In this document: positions 45,278 through 54,512 of the stretch, one piece after another | How the letters are laid out: each line of letters starts with the position of its first letter | Numbering within the stretch: the first letter of the stretch is position 1 | NCBI GenBank assembly: GCA_964384915.1 | Contig: CAYLMA010000005.1 | Location: 62,001 to 126,000, forward strand | DNA from: Sulfurimicrobium sp964384915 | GTDB lineage: Bacteria; Pseudomonadota; Gammaproteobacteria; Burkholderiales; Sulfuricellaceae | Length of the DNA: 64,000 nucleotides | Direction of reading: 5' to 3' | Made by a program: the position numbers and the translations under genes | The notes under the pieces: generated by a model | What the model was told of the DNA's origin: nothing | Seen by the model: the letters and a program-made list of their open reading frames with translations, nothing else | Database searches by the model: none

Positions 45278-47683
45278 ATGAACTCCGCGGGACCCTACTC
45301 CACATCAAGCACTCAGACTACGGAAGACATTCCCACGCATCCCGATGCGCATAAAAACACCCCGGCACTGCAAGGCTTGCTGGCGGCCTCTCTGGTTCTC
45401 CTGCTCTCCCTTACATTGACCCTGTGGAGCTGGCACCATGCCAGACAGAACGAAATCGCCACCGCACAACATATTTTCCAGATCCGGGCTAACGGGGTCA
45501 GAACCGCACTAGAACGGCGCATGGAAACTTACACCCAGATGATGCATGGCGGTGCAGGGCTGTTCGATGCGTCCGTTTCAGTCGAACGGGATGAATGGAG
45601 ATCATTCGTCCAAAGGCTTGATCTGCACAAGAACTACCCCGGCCTTAAGGCATTAGGCTACTACCAGTTGGTCAGAGAAGAAGACAGGAAATTACACGAA
45701 AAATCCATACGTGAGGAGGGCTTCCCCGCATACGCCATCCATCCCGCCGGGCAACGCCCCGAATACGCCCCGCTGGTATTTACCGAGCCTTTCTCAGGCC
45801 CGAATCTCAAGGCATTCGGATATGACGCCTATGCTGAACCGAAGCGCCGCACCGCTCTGGAAATTGCACGAGACACCGGGAAGGCAACCGCCAGTGCAAA
45901 GATCACCCTGATGCAAGTTGAAAACAATCTGCCCCAAACAGGCTTTATCATGGCTCTTCCCGTTTACCGGAATGGCCAGCCCACGGCAAACATCGAGCAG
46001 CGCCGTGCCGCCCTGACTGGCTATATCGCCGCGGCTTTCAGCTTAAGCGGTCTAATGGAGGACATTCTCGGGGAAAACCGATCCGCGATGAACATCCATA
46101 TTTTCGACGATCCGGAAAACCCTTTCAACAGTCCACTTTACGAAAGCGGCCAAGCCCATCCGCAAGCTCAAACGTACAGTTATAAAAGCAATTTCAATGT
46201 CCGCACAAACACCACCATTGGCGGGCGCACCTGGGCACTGCACTTTTCCTCCATGCCCGCCTTTGATGTCACCATGGATCAGCGGCAGCCTCGCACGCTG
46301 CTTTTCCTTGGCATGATGATCAGCCTGCTGCTGGCCATGCTGACATGGGCGCTGCTTACCGCCCGCGCGATGGCTGCCACACGCGCCAACGCGCTAGACA
46401 AAATGCAGCAAGCCATGCTCGCGCTGAAGGAGAGTGAAACCCTGCTGGACAACATTATTGAAAATATTCCCATTTCGGTCTTTATCAAAAACCCCAAGGA
46501 TGAATTCCGTATCGTCCGCTGGAACAAGGCATCTGAATCCATTTTCAAATTGCCGCGTGAGCGTGTGCTTGGACGAAACGTTTATGACAACTGGCCGCGG
46601 GAACAGGCCGATTTTTACCAGGCAGGTGACGAACAGGCCATGCAGGGAGGGAAAACCGTGGACATCCCAGTCGAAGTCAGTACTGCCGGCAACGCCAGAA
46701 TTTACCTCCATACCCGCAAACTGCCATTATTCGACGCGGAGGGCAACCCCTCTCACCTGCTTGTGATCTGCGATGACATAACCGATCGCAAACGCACCGA
46801 AGACGAGTTGCATCTTGCCGCCCAGGTGTTTGAAAACAGCGGCGAAGGCATCATGATCACCGACTGTAACAACCGCATCATTTCGGTCAACCCGGCCTTC
46901 ACCACCATCACTGGCTACTCTTCGCAGGAGGTGATTGGCGCCAACCCAAAAATTCTCAGTTCCGGCCAACAAAGCATGGAGTTCTATCAACTGATGTGGA
47001 CAACTCTGTCCAAAAACGGCCAATGGAGCGGTGAAATATGGGACCGGCGCAAAGATGGCGGAATCTACCCCAAATGGCTTACTATCAACACCATCAAAAA
47101 TGATCGGGGCGAAGTGCTCAACTACATCGGCTCTTTTTACGACATTACCGAGCGCAAAGCCGCCGAGTTGCATATCCGCTTTCTTGCGGAGCATGATGCA
47201 CTCACCCAACTGCCCAACCGCATGCTGTTCCAGGACCGCTTAAAACAGGCAGCAGCTCATGCAGGACGCCGGCAGGAACGCTTGGCGTTGATGTTCATCG
47301 ACCTCGATCACTTCAAGGATATCAACGATTCCCTCGGCCACAACATTGGCGACCTGCTATTGCAGGCCGTGGCAGAACGGCTTACCCGAAACGTGCGCGA
47401 GGGCGACACGGTAAGCCGCCAAGGCGGGGATGAGTTCATCATCCTGCTTCCCGATATTGAAAATACCGACGATGCGAGACTGGTGGCGGAGAAGCTGCTT
47501 GCAGCAGTACGGCAACCCTATCAACTCGATAATCAGGAGGTCAATATTAGCTTCAGCATGGGCATCAGCCTTTACCCAGACGACAGCCATGATTTGAAAG
47601 AGCTAAGAAGACAGGCCGACGCCGCGATGTATCTGGCAAAACAAGAGGGCCGAAACGCTTACCGTTTCTTCTCTCAGGGGTAA
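45278..47683 (+). CDS. CHASE-PAS-PAS-GGDEF diguanylate cyclase
   Basis: Encodes 801 residues from ATG 45278; a TTG 5 codons earlier is a weaker choice. A first membrane segment (LLAASLVLLLSLTLTLWSW) leads to a periplasmic CHASE sensor (GAGLFDASVSVERDEWRSFV). After a second segment (LLFLGMMISLLLAMLTWALL) come two PAS domains (about 390-500 and 510-625) and a GGDEF domain with intact SRQGGDEFIILL. There is no EAL domain, so it should make c-di-GMP in response to an external ligand. Its stop lies 24 bases from the convergent haemoglobin gene. Confidence 0.93.
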   Translation: MNSAGPYSTSSTQTTEDIPTHPDAHKNTPALQGLLAASLVLLLSLTLTLWSWHHARQNEIATAQHIFQIRANGVRTALERRMETYTQMMHGGAGLFDASVSVERDEWRSFVQRLDLHKNYPGLKALGYYQLVREEDRKLHEKSIREEGFPAYAIHPAGQRPEYAPLVFTEPFSGPNLKAFGYDAYAEPKRRTALEIARDTGKATASAKITLMQVENNLPQTGFIMALPVYRNGQPTANIEQRRAALTGYIAAAFSLSGLMEDILGENRSAMNIHIFDDPENPFNSPLYESGQAHPQAQTYSYKSNFNVRTNTTIGGRTWALHFSSMPAFDVTMDQRQPRTLLFLGMMISLLLAMLTWALLTARAMAATRANALDKMQQAMLALKESETLLDNIIENIPISVFIKNPKDEFRIVRWNKASESIFKLPRERVLGRNVYDNWPREQADFYQAGDEQAMQGGKTVDIPVEVSTAGNARIYLHTRKLPLFDAEGNPSHLLVICDDITDRKRTEDELHLAAQVFENSGEGIMITDCNNRIISVNPAFTTITGYSSQEVIGANPKILSSGQQSMEFYQLMWTTLSKNGQWSGEIWDRRKDGGIYPKWLTINTIKNDRGEVLNYIGSFYDITERKAAELHIRFLAEHDALTQLPNRMLFQDRLKQAAAHAGRRQERLALMFIDLDHFKDINDSLGHNIGDLLLQAVAERLTRNVREGDTVSRQGGDEFIILLPDIENTDDARLVAEKLLAAVRQPYQLDNQEVNISFSMGISLYPDDSHDLKELRRQADAAMYLAKQEGRNAYRFFSQG

Positions 47684-47706
47684 TGAAGCGCGCTTACGCG
47701 TACCGC

Positions 47707-48087
47707 TCAATCCTCGCGGTTGCGCATGAAATCAGCCGTTTTCCAGAATGCGGACGTGAGTTCCTGGCGCAGTTTTTCGTCCAGCCCGACCTCATCCATG
47801 GCGCGCTGCATGCAGCCCATCCACTGGTCGCGCTCGTTCTCGCCGATGGCGAAGGGCATATGCCGTTGGCGCAGGCGCGGATGGCCGAATTTTTCCATGT
47901 AAAGCTGCGGCCCGCCAGTCCAGCCGGAGAGAAACATGAACAGCTTGTTGCGCGCTTCGGTGAGATCCTTGGCGTGCATCTTGCGGATGCCGTAGTAGTC
48001 AGGATCTTCGTCCATCAGATCGTAGAAGCGGTCTACCAGGCGACGGATGATGTCTTCACCGCCGAGACGATGGTAATGCGTTTCCAT
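47707..48087 (-). CDS. Group II truncated haemoglobin
   Basis: Encodes 126 residues with the shortened globin fold: GGEDIIRRLVDRFYDLMDED, FMFLSGWTGGPQLYMEKFG and HPRLRQRHMPFAIG. The proximal haem histidine is expected in the RQRHMPF segment, and the tryptophan of ERDQWMGCM fits group II (trHbO). Such proteins bind oxygen or nitric oxide. It lies 3 bases after purT on the same strand, at the end of the hydrogenase group. A role in removing oxygen or nitric oxide near the hydrogenase or nitrate reductase is inference. Confidence 0.9.
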   Translation of the reverse strand: METHYHRLGGEDIIRRLVDRFYDLMDEDPDYYGIRKMHAKDLTEARNKLFMFLSGWTGGPQLYMEKFGHPRLRQRHMPFAIGENERDQWMGCMQRAMDEVGLDEKLRQELTSAFWKTADFMRNRED

Positions 48088-48090
48088 TGC

Positions 48091-49290
48091 CTATACCTTT
48101 ACCGGCCTGACCTTGCTCGCAGCCAGCTTGGCGCGGTTGCGCGCCTCATCCACATCGGCGCCATTGGCCAGCGCCACGCCCATGCGGCGGCGGGTAAAGC
48201 TTTCCGGCTTGCCGAACAGGCGGAGATCGCTCCCGGGCACAGCCAGCGCCTGCTCGATGCCTTCGAACGCAATGCCTTTTTCTTCCATCCCGCCGTAGAT
48301 CACAGCCGAAGCGCCCGGCCCACGCAAGGATACGTCCACCGGCAAGCCGAGAATGGCTCGGGCATGAAGCTCGAACTCCGACAGGCGCTGGCTGCACAGC
48401 GTCACCAGGCCGGTATCGTGAGGACGGGGGCTAACCTCCGAAAACCATACCTGATCTCCCTTTACGAAAAACTCGACACCGAAAATCCCGCGCCCCCCCA
48501 GGTCCCCTGTAACTGCTCCGGCAACTTCCTGCGCACTTTTCAGGGCTGCAGGGCTCATCGCCTGCGGTTGCCAGCTCTCGACATAGTCGCCCTTGACCTG
48601 GACATGCCCGATGGGCTCGCAGAAAAAGGTTTCGACCGCACCGCCGGCACCCGCTGCACGCACGGTCAGCAGGGTGATTTCATAATCGAAGTGGATCATT
48701 TCTTCAACGATCACCCGCCCGTGGCTGACCCGGCCTCCGCTCATGGCGTAATCCCAGGCCTTTTCCATGTCTTCCGGGCCGTTCACGGTGGACTGTCCCT
48801 TGCCGGATGAGGACATCACCGGCTTGACGATACAGGGAAATCCGATGGATATTTCAATGGCATCCCGCATCTCGTGCAGCGAGCCGGCAAATGCATAACG
48901 CGAGGTGGGAAGACCCAGCTTTTCCGCCGCCAGGCGGCGGATGCCTTCGCGATTCATGGTAAGTTGCGCCGCACGGGCAGTCGGAATGACTTCTGCCAGC
49001 CCATCCTGTTCGATGACCGCCAGCATGTCGGTGGCGATGGCCTCGATTTCAGGCACCACGAGATCCGGCTTCTCCTGCTCAACCAGCGCACGCAGTGCCT
49101 GTCCGTCGGCCATGTTGATGACGTGAGCGCGATGGGCCACCTGGTGGCCGGGTGCATTGGGATAACGATCCACCGCGATGACTTCCACCCCCAGGCGCTG
49201 CAGGGCGATAATCACTTCCTTGCCCAGCTCGCCGCTGCCAAGCAGCATGACCCGAGTGGCCGAGGGGCTGAGTGGAGTGCCGATTTTCAT
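48091..49290 (-). CDS. purT: Formate-dependent phosphoribosylglycinamide formyltransferase
   Basis: Encodes 399 residues from ATG 49290 (MKIGTPLSPSATRVMLLGSG), behind GAGGCAG; an in-frame start 24 codons upstream is not needed. PurT uses ATP and formate to formylate GAR in purine synthesis. It is an ATP-grasp enzyme: GSGELGKEVIIALQRLGVEV, VKPVMSSSGKGQST and GVEFFVKGDQVWFSEVSPRP are visible. It starts 10 bases after the hydrogenase protease stop and so appears cotranscribed with the hox genes, an odd pairing. Confidence 0.96.
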   Translation of the reverse strand: MKIGTPLSPSATRVMLLGSGELGKEVIIALQRLGVEVIAVDRYPNAPGHQVAHRAHVINMADGQALRALVEQEKPDLVVPEIEAIATDMLAVIEQDGLAEVIPTARAAQLTMNREGIRRLAAEKLGLPTSRYAFAGSLHEMRDAIEISIGFPCIVKPVMSSSGKGQSTVNGPEDMEKAWDYAMSGGRVSHGRVIVEEMIHFDYEITLLTVRAAGAGGAVETFFCEPIGHVQVKGDYVESWQPQAMSPAALKSAQEVAGAVTGDLGGRGIFGVEFFVKGDQVWFSEVSPRPHDTGLVTLCSQRLSEFELHARAILGLPVDVSLRGPGASAVIYGGMEEKGIAFEGIEQALAVPGSDLRLFGKPESFTRRRMGVALANGADVDEARNRAKLAASKVRPVKV

Positions 49291-49300
49291 GATTGCTGCC

Positions 49301-49789
49301 TCAAGAATTTTGCGTTGGCGGCATGATAAATTGATCCCATGCCTGGTGGCTAGGGCTGGCACAGAGTTTTTGCACTAGCGTGAAAGCCTGTTCCAGGTTG
49401 TGCTGTGCCGCTGCACTCAAGGGCTCGCCCAGTTCAAACGACTCTCCGCGCACGGCCAGAAGCCAGGCTGGCGGCGCATCGCCGTAAAGCTCCTGGTAAG
49501 CCTGCAGCACCGCAGCGGGACTCATGGCGTGGGAAGTAAAACTGCAGTCTTTAGCTGGGCCCAGACGGGAAAGGGTAAACGGCGGCAGGCAGGAAACGCT
49601 GGCATCGATGAACAGCACCAATTTACGCCCTTGCAGGTCGATTGCATGTTCCACCTGGAGTTGGAAGTCGGTGAGCAGCTCGACTTGGGGGAGTTTCAGC
49701 GCTTCCAGCCGTTCCAGCAGCACCGGCCCGAGGGCATCATCGCCCCGGCTCGGGTTGCCGTAGGCGAAGATCAGGAGCGGCGCCGTCAC
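49301..49789 (-). CDS. hoxW: [NiFe]-hydrogenase maturation protease
   Basis: Encodes 162 residues from GTG 49789, which overlaps the hoxH stop by 4 bases (GTGA). The start, VTAPLLIFAYGNPSRGDDAL, holds the signature GNPxRGDD with the metal-binding aspartate. The protein (HyaD/HoxW family) removes the C-terminal tail of the large subunit after nickel insertion. A longer frame reaching back to 49906 lies in hoxH and is rejected. hoxW as symbol rests on position next to hoxH and not on detailed comparison. Confidence 0.88.
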   Translation of the reverse strand: MTAPLLIFAYGNPSRGDDALGPVLLERLEALKLPQVELLTDFQLQVEHAIDLQGRKLVLFIDASVSCLPPFTLSRLGPAKDCSFTSHAMSPAAVLQAYQELYGDAPPAWLLAVRGESFELGEPLSAAAQHNLEQAFTLVQKLCASPSHQAWDQFIMPPTQNS

Positions 49790-51267
49790 ACGCCGCACGC
49801 GCCTGAGCTGTTGCGCACCAGGCGGTCGATCTGCGTTCCCTCGGCGTCGATCAGTTCCACTTCCAGCGGCATCTTGCCCAGCGCGTGGGTGGCGCAGGAG
49901 AGGCATGGATCAAAGGCGCGGATGGCCACTTCGATGTGGTTGAGCAGGCCTTCCGTCAATTCCTTGCCATCCAGGTATTGCAGCGCCACCTGGCGCACCG
50001 CCTCGTTCATGGCCTGGTTGTTGTGGGTGGTGGAGACGATCAGGTTGGCGCGCACGATCTGTTCATCCTCGTTGACGCGGTAATGGTGGATCAAGGTGCC
50101 GCGCGGCGCCTCGATCACGCCCACGCCGCGCAGGGCGCGTTCGCCCTGGCTGATCAGGTCGTCGCCAAGCAGGTCGCCGTCGTGCAGCAGTTCCTGGATG
50201 CCCTCGGCGCAATGCAGCATCTCGATCATGCGCGTCCAGTGATAGGCGAGCGTGGCCTGCGTCGCGCTGCCGCCGTCAAACTCCTTGAATATCCTGCGCT
50301 CGGCTTCGGCCAGCGGCGTGGGGATGAAGCCGCAGTTATTCACCCGCGCCAGCGGTCCGACCCGGTACCAGCCCTCCTCCCTGCCGCGCGAGCGGATGAA
50401 GGGGAATTTCATGTAGGACCAGGGTCTCACTTCCTCGTGCACGTAATCCCAGTAGTGGCTGTAGTCCAAATGGTCGAAAATATCCTGGCCGTGTTCATCC
50501 CGCGCGCGCAGGCCGCCGTGGTAGAGGTCCAGCGCCCCGTCCGCGCGCACCAGGCTCATGAAGCTGGAGCGGAAATATCCGAAGCCGTTATGGAACTCCG
50601 GGCGATCACAATAAACCTTCTTGATCAGATCGACGGCCCCCCTGCTCCAGGCGATCACCTGCTCAATATCCTGCAGCAGGAAGTCGCGCTCGGCGAGCGA
50701 GAGGTTCTTGTTCACCCCACCGGGAATGGCTCCGGTGCCATGGATGCGCTTGCCGGCGGTCAGGCGGATGACTTCCTGCCCGTATTTGCGCAACGCAACG
50801 CCCTGCCGGGCGATCTCCGGATAGGCTGCGGCCACGCCGACGATGTTGCGCTTGACGAGATCGGAATCGAATCCGAACAGCAGGTCGGGCGAGGCCAGAT
50901 AAAAGAAATGCAGGGCATGGGATTGCAGTATCTGGCCGAAATGCATCAGGCGGCGCAGCTTGTCCGCACTGGGCGTCAGCTTGGCCCCGATGATCATGTC
51001 CATCGCCTTGGAGGCGGCAAGCTGGTGGCTCACCGGGCAGATGCCGCACAGGCGCTGCACCAGCACCGGCACCTCGGTGTAAGGCCGGCCCTGGATGAAT
51101 TTTTCGAAGCCGCGGAATTCGACGATATGGAAGCGCGCCTGATGGATGCGGTTGTCCTCGTCCAGCAGCAGCGTGACCTTGCCATGCCCTTCGACGCGCG
51201 TCACGGGTTCGATGACTACCCGTTTCAGGTTTTCCGGATGGGCGGCGGTTTCCAGTTCAAAAGTCAT
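49786..51267 (-). CDS. hoxH: NAD-reducing hydrogenase large subunit HoxH
   Basis: Encodes 493 residues. HoxH contains the [NiFe] site of the soluble bidirectional hydrogenase. Nickel-binding cysteines are in RLCGICPVSH (near residue 65) and DPCLSCATHA (near residue 462); the RVEGH motif is at the N-terminus. The stretch after the last motif (LGKMPLEVELIDAEGTQIDR on) is the tail expected to be cut off during maturation. The protease gene follows directly. It begins 8 bases after hoxY. Confidence 0.97.
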   Translation of the reverse strand: MTFELETAAHPENLKRVVIEPVTRVEGHGKVTLLLDEDNRIHQARFHIVEFRGFEKFIQGRPYTEVPVLVQRLCGICPVSHQLAASKAMDMIIGAKLTPSADKLRRLMHFGQILQSHALHFFYLASPDLLFGFDSDLVKRNIVGVAAAYPEIARQGVALRKYGQEVIRLTAGKRIHGTGAIPGGVNKNLSLAERDFLLQDIEQVIAWSRGAVDLIKKVYCDRPEFHNGFGYFRSSFMSLVRADGALDLYHGGLRARDEHGQDIFDHLDYSHYWDYVHEEVRPWSYMKFPFIRSRGREEGWYRVGPLARVNNCGFIPTPLAEAERRIFKEFDGGSATQATLAYHWTRMIEMLHCAEGIQELLHDGDLLGDDLISQGERALRGVGVIEAPRGTLIHHYRVNEDEQIVRANLIVSTTHNNQAMNEAVRQVALQYLDGKELTEGLLNHIEVAIRAFDPCLSCATHALGKMPLEVELIDAEGTQIDRLVRNSSGACGV

Positions 51268-51275
51268 GATGGCGC

Positions 51276-51821
51276 CTAATCGTAATGCAGTTGTTCATAA
51301 TCCAGCTTCGGTTCACGGCCCGCCAGGAGATCGGTGAGGAATTTCCAGATCGCATCCGCCGAGGGAGGGCAGCCGGGCAGGAAATAGTCCACCTTCACCA
51401 CTTCGTAGATCGGGTGCACCTTGTCAAAGGGCAGCGGCAATTCCGGATCGTTGGGAATCTGCCCGCCCTCAAGCCCGCCTTCGTACTGGTAAACCTCCTG
51501 GAAGCAGTCCCACAGGTCGATATTGTTGCGCATCGCCGGCAGCCCCCCGGTGATGGCGCAGGCGCCCATCGCCACCAGCACCTTGCAGTTCTTGCGGAAC
51601 TCCTTAAGGACGTGCACGTTCTCCGCATTGCATACCCCACCTTCCACGATGCCCACGTCACAGGGGCCGCAGTGCTTGATGTCGGTGAGGGGTGAACGGT
51701 TGAATTCGACCAGTTCCAGCAGATCCAGTATTTTTTCGTCAATGTCCAGCAGGGACATGTGGCAACCGAAACAGCCCGCCAGGGAACAGGTGGAAATGCG
51801 TATTTTCTTCACATCACTCAT
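51276..51821 (-). CDS. hoxY: NAD-reducing hydrogenase small subunit HoxY
   Basis: Encodes 181 residues from ATG 51821 (MSDVKKIRISTCSLAGCFGC), overlapping the hoxU end by 8 bases. HoxY holds the proximal [4Fe-4S] cluster: CSLAGCFGCHMS, GPCDVGIVEGGVCN and LPGCPPSAD supply the cysteines. There is no signal peptide, so the enzyme is cytoplasmic. It pairs with HoxH to oxidise or make hydrogen. Confidence 0.95.
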   Translation of the reverse strand: MSDVKKIRISTCSLAGCFGCHMSLLDIDEKILDLLELVEFNRSPLTDIKHCGPCDVGIVEGGVCNAENVHVLKEFRKNCKVLVAMGACAITGGLPAMRNNIDLWDCFQEVYQYEGGLEGGQIPNDPELPLPFDKVHPIYEVVKVDYFLPGCPPSADAIWKFLTDLLAGREPKLDYEQLHYD

Positions 51822-52533
51822 TTCCACCCCCAATTTTCCCTTCAGTCTCCACTTGGCAGATCGGCTTGTGGTCATAAAGGCGTTGCCCTATCGGCACCTT
51901 GAAGCCTTGGCGCTTGATCAGGATGGCACCGGTGGGGCACACTTGGGCCGCCTTGTCGGTGACGGCAAAATCGCTGTCCCCGAGGCGGCCGCTGGCGGAA
52001 TTCACCACCAGTCTCGATCCGGCGCCGCGCCCCGAGAGGCCGAACACGCTCTTGCCATCCACATCGCGGCTGGCGCGCACGCAGAGTTCGCACAGGATGC
52101 AGCGGTTGCGGTCGAGGAACACGTCAGGATGGGAGGCATCGACCTCGCGCGGCGGATAGAAGTGGTTGTAGCGCGGCGACATCATGCCGAGGCAATAGGC
52201 CACCGCCTGCAACTGGCAGTTGCCGCTTTTCTCGCAGGTAGGGCACAGGTGATTTCCCTCGACGAATAGCATCTGCAGCAGGGAGCGCCGCTCGTCGTTG
52301 AGTGCCTCGCTCGCATTCTCCACCGCCATGCCTTCGCTGGCGGGCATGGTGCAGGAGGAAACCGGGCGGCCATTGACAATGACCGTGCACAGCTTGCAAC
52401 TGCCGTGTGGTTTGAATTCCGGGTTGTGGCACAGATGGGGAATGTAAACCTTCGCAGCCAGGGCGGCATCCATGATGGTCTGCCCTTCTGAAAAAGGAAT
52501 CGTCCTGCCGTCGATGGTAATGGTTTTGCTCAT
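51814..52533 (-). CDS. hoxU: NAD-reducing hydrogenase diaphorase subunit HoxU
   Basis: Encodes 239 residues from ATG 52533, which overlaps the hoxF stop by 4 bases. It resembles the N-terminal part of NuoG: a [2Fe-2S] domain (LCHNPEFKPHGSCKLC with the last cysteine in SSCTMPA), a histidine/cysteine cluster (HLCPTCEKSGNCQLQ) and a [4Fe-4S] motif (CILCELCVRASRD). It wires HoxF to HoxY. Confidence 0.95.
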   Translation of the reverse strand: MSKTITIDGRTIPFSEGQTIMDAALAAKVYIPHLCHNPEFKPHGSCKLCTVIVNGRPVSSCTMPASEGMAVENASEALNDERRSLLQMLFVEGNHLCPTCEKSGNCQLQAVAYCLGMMSPRYNHFYPPREVDASHPDVFLDRNRCILCELCVRASRDVDGKSVFGLSGRGAGSRLVVNSASGRLGDSDFAVTDKAAQVCPTGAILIKRQGFKVPIGQRLYDHKPICQVETEGKIGGGNE

Positions 52534-54362
52534 AATAGATGCGCCCACTCGTCATCCCTGCCGGTGATTTTGCGTGCCGTTTCCAGCGCTCCGTCCAGAT
52601 CGAAAGCAGGTTCGAAAGACAGCGCCTTCAGTTTACGCTCGAATGTACCAGGGAATTTCTTCAAGGTGTCAAGCACCGGATTGGCCGCAGTGTGGCCCAG
52701 CCCGCAATGACTCGCAGCCCCGAGGATATGGCCGACATGTTTCAATTCCTCGAGATCGGCGGGGGTGCCATGACCGCTAGCAATCTTGTCCATGATTCTC
52801 TTCTGCAGTTGCGTGCCCACCCGGCAGGGCGTGCAGAAACCACAGCTTTCATGGGCGAAGAAGTGGGTGAAGTTATGGGCGGCCGCAAACATTTCGCGCT
52901 TGCGGTGAAACACCATGAACGCCCCTGCCGTGGGCAGATCTTCAAAGGCGATGCGGCGGCCAAATTCCTGCCATGAAACCAGCGTCCCTGAAGGCCCACT
53001 CACCTGGACTGCATGTGCATCCTCGGCGCCACAATCGCGCAGGACTTCCTCCACCGTTACGCCAAAGGGATATTCGTAGATGCCTGGGCGCGTGCAGTCA
53101 CCTGAGATGCTGAGGATCTTGGTGCCGGTCGATTGCGCCGTCCCCATGGTGGCAAACCAGGCGCCGCCCTTTTCCGCGATACGGGCGGCACAGGCAAATG
53201 TCTCCACGTTGTCCACCACGGTTGGCCGGCCAAGATAGCCTCTGGTCACCGGGAAGGGCGGGCGGTTACGGGGACGGCCGCGCTTGCCCTCGAGCGATTC
53301 GATCAGGGCGGATTCCTCTCCGCAGATATAAGCACCGGCACCGAGATGGATCTCGATATCAAAAGCAAACCCAGCTTCACCCAGGATATTTTCACCCAGC
53401 AACCCATCGGCCCTGCGTCTGGCCAGCACCGCTTCGAGGGGTTTCAGCAAGTAGCGGTATTCGCCGCGCAGGTAGAGAAAGCCCTTGCGCGCGCCAATCA
53501 CACGCGCACCCACCGTCATGCCCTCGAATACCATATCGGCATAGCTGCTGAGCAACACGCGATCCTTGAAGGTGCCCGGCTCGCCCTCGTCGGCATTGCA
53601 TACGATGAAACGCTCGGGATTGCCACCCACGTCGCAGATCATGCTACCCTCTTCCTCGGCGATCGCCGCGTGGCAGAACATCCACTTCGAGGCCGTCTTG
53701 AAACCTGCTCCACCACGGCCGCGCAGGTTGGCGGCATCCACTTCCTTGAGCGTCGCCTCGGCGCCGCGCGCCAGCATGGCGCGGATGCCTGCGCCATGCT
53801 CAAAAGAGTCCCCCAGCAGCATGCCGGGGCGCCGGATATTGTCCCTGACCTCGAACAGCATCGACGGCCACTCCGCCACCGGCTTGCGGATGCGGATCAT
53901 CTCTGAAATCAGGTCCAGCCGGTTGTTATCCAGATTGGTCAAGGGCCAGCCATTCACCAGCGCCGCCGGTCCCTGGTCACACATCCCGGTGCAGGAAGTA
54001 CTGTCCACGCTCACCAGGTTGTCTTCGGATACCTTGCCCGGCTCAAGCCAAAGCTTGTTGCAGAAATACTGCATCAACTCTGGCTTGCCAAGCATGTTGT
54101 CTGTGATGTTGTCCGAGAATAGAACGCGATATTCGCCCTGTGGGCTGAGCGAAAGAAAGGAATAAAAACCCGCCACCCCTTCCACCTGGGCACGCGGCAG
54201 ATTCAGATGGCCGGCAATGCAGCCAATCGCTTCTGGCGGGATGAAATGGAAACAATCCTGCACCTCGCGCAGGATTTGCAACAAGCGCGTGGCATCACCA
54301 CCATGCCGCCCGAGAATGGGGGCTAGTTGGTCTTCGATGTGTGGATACTCGCAAAGCTCCAT
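52530..54362 (-). CDS. hoxF: NAD-reducing hydrogenase flavoprotein subunit HoxF
   Basis: Encodes 610 residues. The N-terminal 160 or so match NuoE ([2Fe-2S] cysteines in STSCTGMCDQGPA). The rest matches NuoF: NAD/FMN-binding LRGRGGAGFKTASKW and CNADEGEPGTFKDR, GAGAYICGEESALIESLEGK, and the [4Fe-4S] motif ESCGFCTPCR. This NuoE-NuoF fusion is typical of the Hox enzyme (group 3d). It transfers electrons between hydrogen and NAD. It is the first gene of hoxFUYH; no hoxE is present. Confidence 0.96.
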   Translation of the reverse strand: MELCEYPHIEDQLAPILGRHGGDATRLLQILREVQDCFHFIPPEAIGCIAGHLNLPRAQVEGVAGFYSFLSLSPQGEYRVLFSDNITDNMLGKPELMQYFCNKLWLEPGKVSEDNLVSVDSTSCTGMCDQGPAALVNGWPLTNLDNNRLDLISEMIRIRKPVAEWPSMLFEVRDNIRRPGMLLGDSFEHGAGIRAMLARGAEATLKEVDAANLRGRGGAGFKTASKWMFCHAAIAEEEGSMICDVGGNPERFIVCNADEGEPGTFKDRVLLSSYADMVFEGMTVGARVIGARKGFLYLRGEYRYLLKPLEAVLARRRADGLLGENILGEAGFAFDIEIHLGAGAYICGEESALIESLEGKRGRPRNRPPFPVTRGYLGRPTVVDNVETFACAARIAEKGGAWFATMGTAQSTGTKILSISGDCTRPGIYEYPFGVTVEEVLRDCGAEDAHAVQVSGPSGTLVSWQEFGRRIAFEDLPTAGAFMVFHRKREMFAAAHNFTHFFAHESCGFCTPCRVGTQLQKRIMDKIASGHGTPADLEELKHVGHILGAASHCGLGHTAANPVLDTLKKFPGTFERKLKALSFEPAFDLDGALETARKITGRDDEWAHLL

Positions 54363-54512
54363 GGAGGCTCCCTCTGCCCGAAAACGTTATCAGGATAATG
54401 CCACTATACTACTACTCAAAGATGACAGACGGGATTTTAACCGAGGATCAAGACCCTCTTGCCTATCAGGGAGAATCCTGCTGCCGCGAGGTGCTTCTAG
54501 CGTAGGGAAGCC

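Noticed and set aside
54440..54470. FNR box upstream of hoxF
   Set aside because: Only one half-site (TTGAT) is present; the second half does not match ATCAA.
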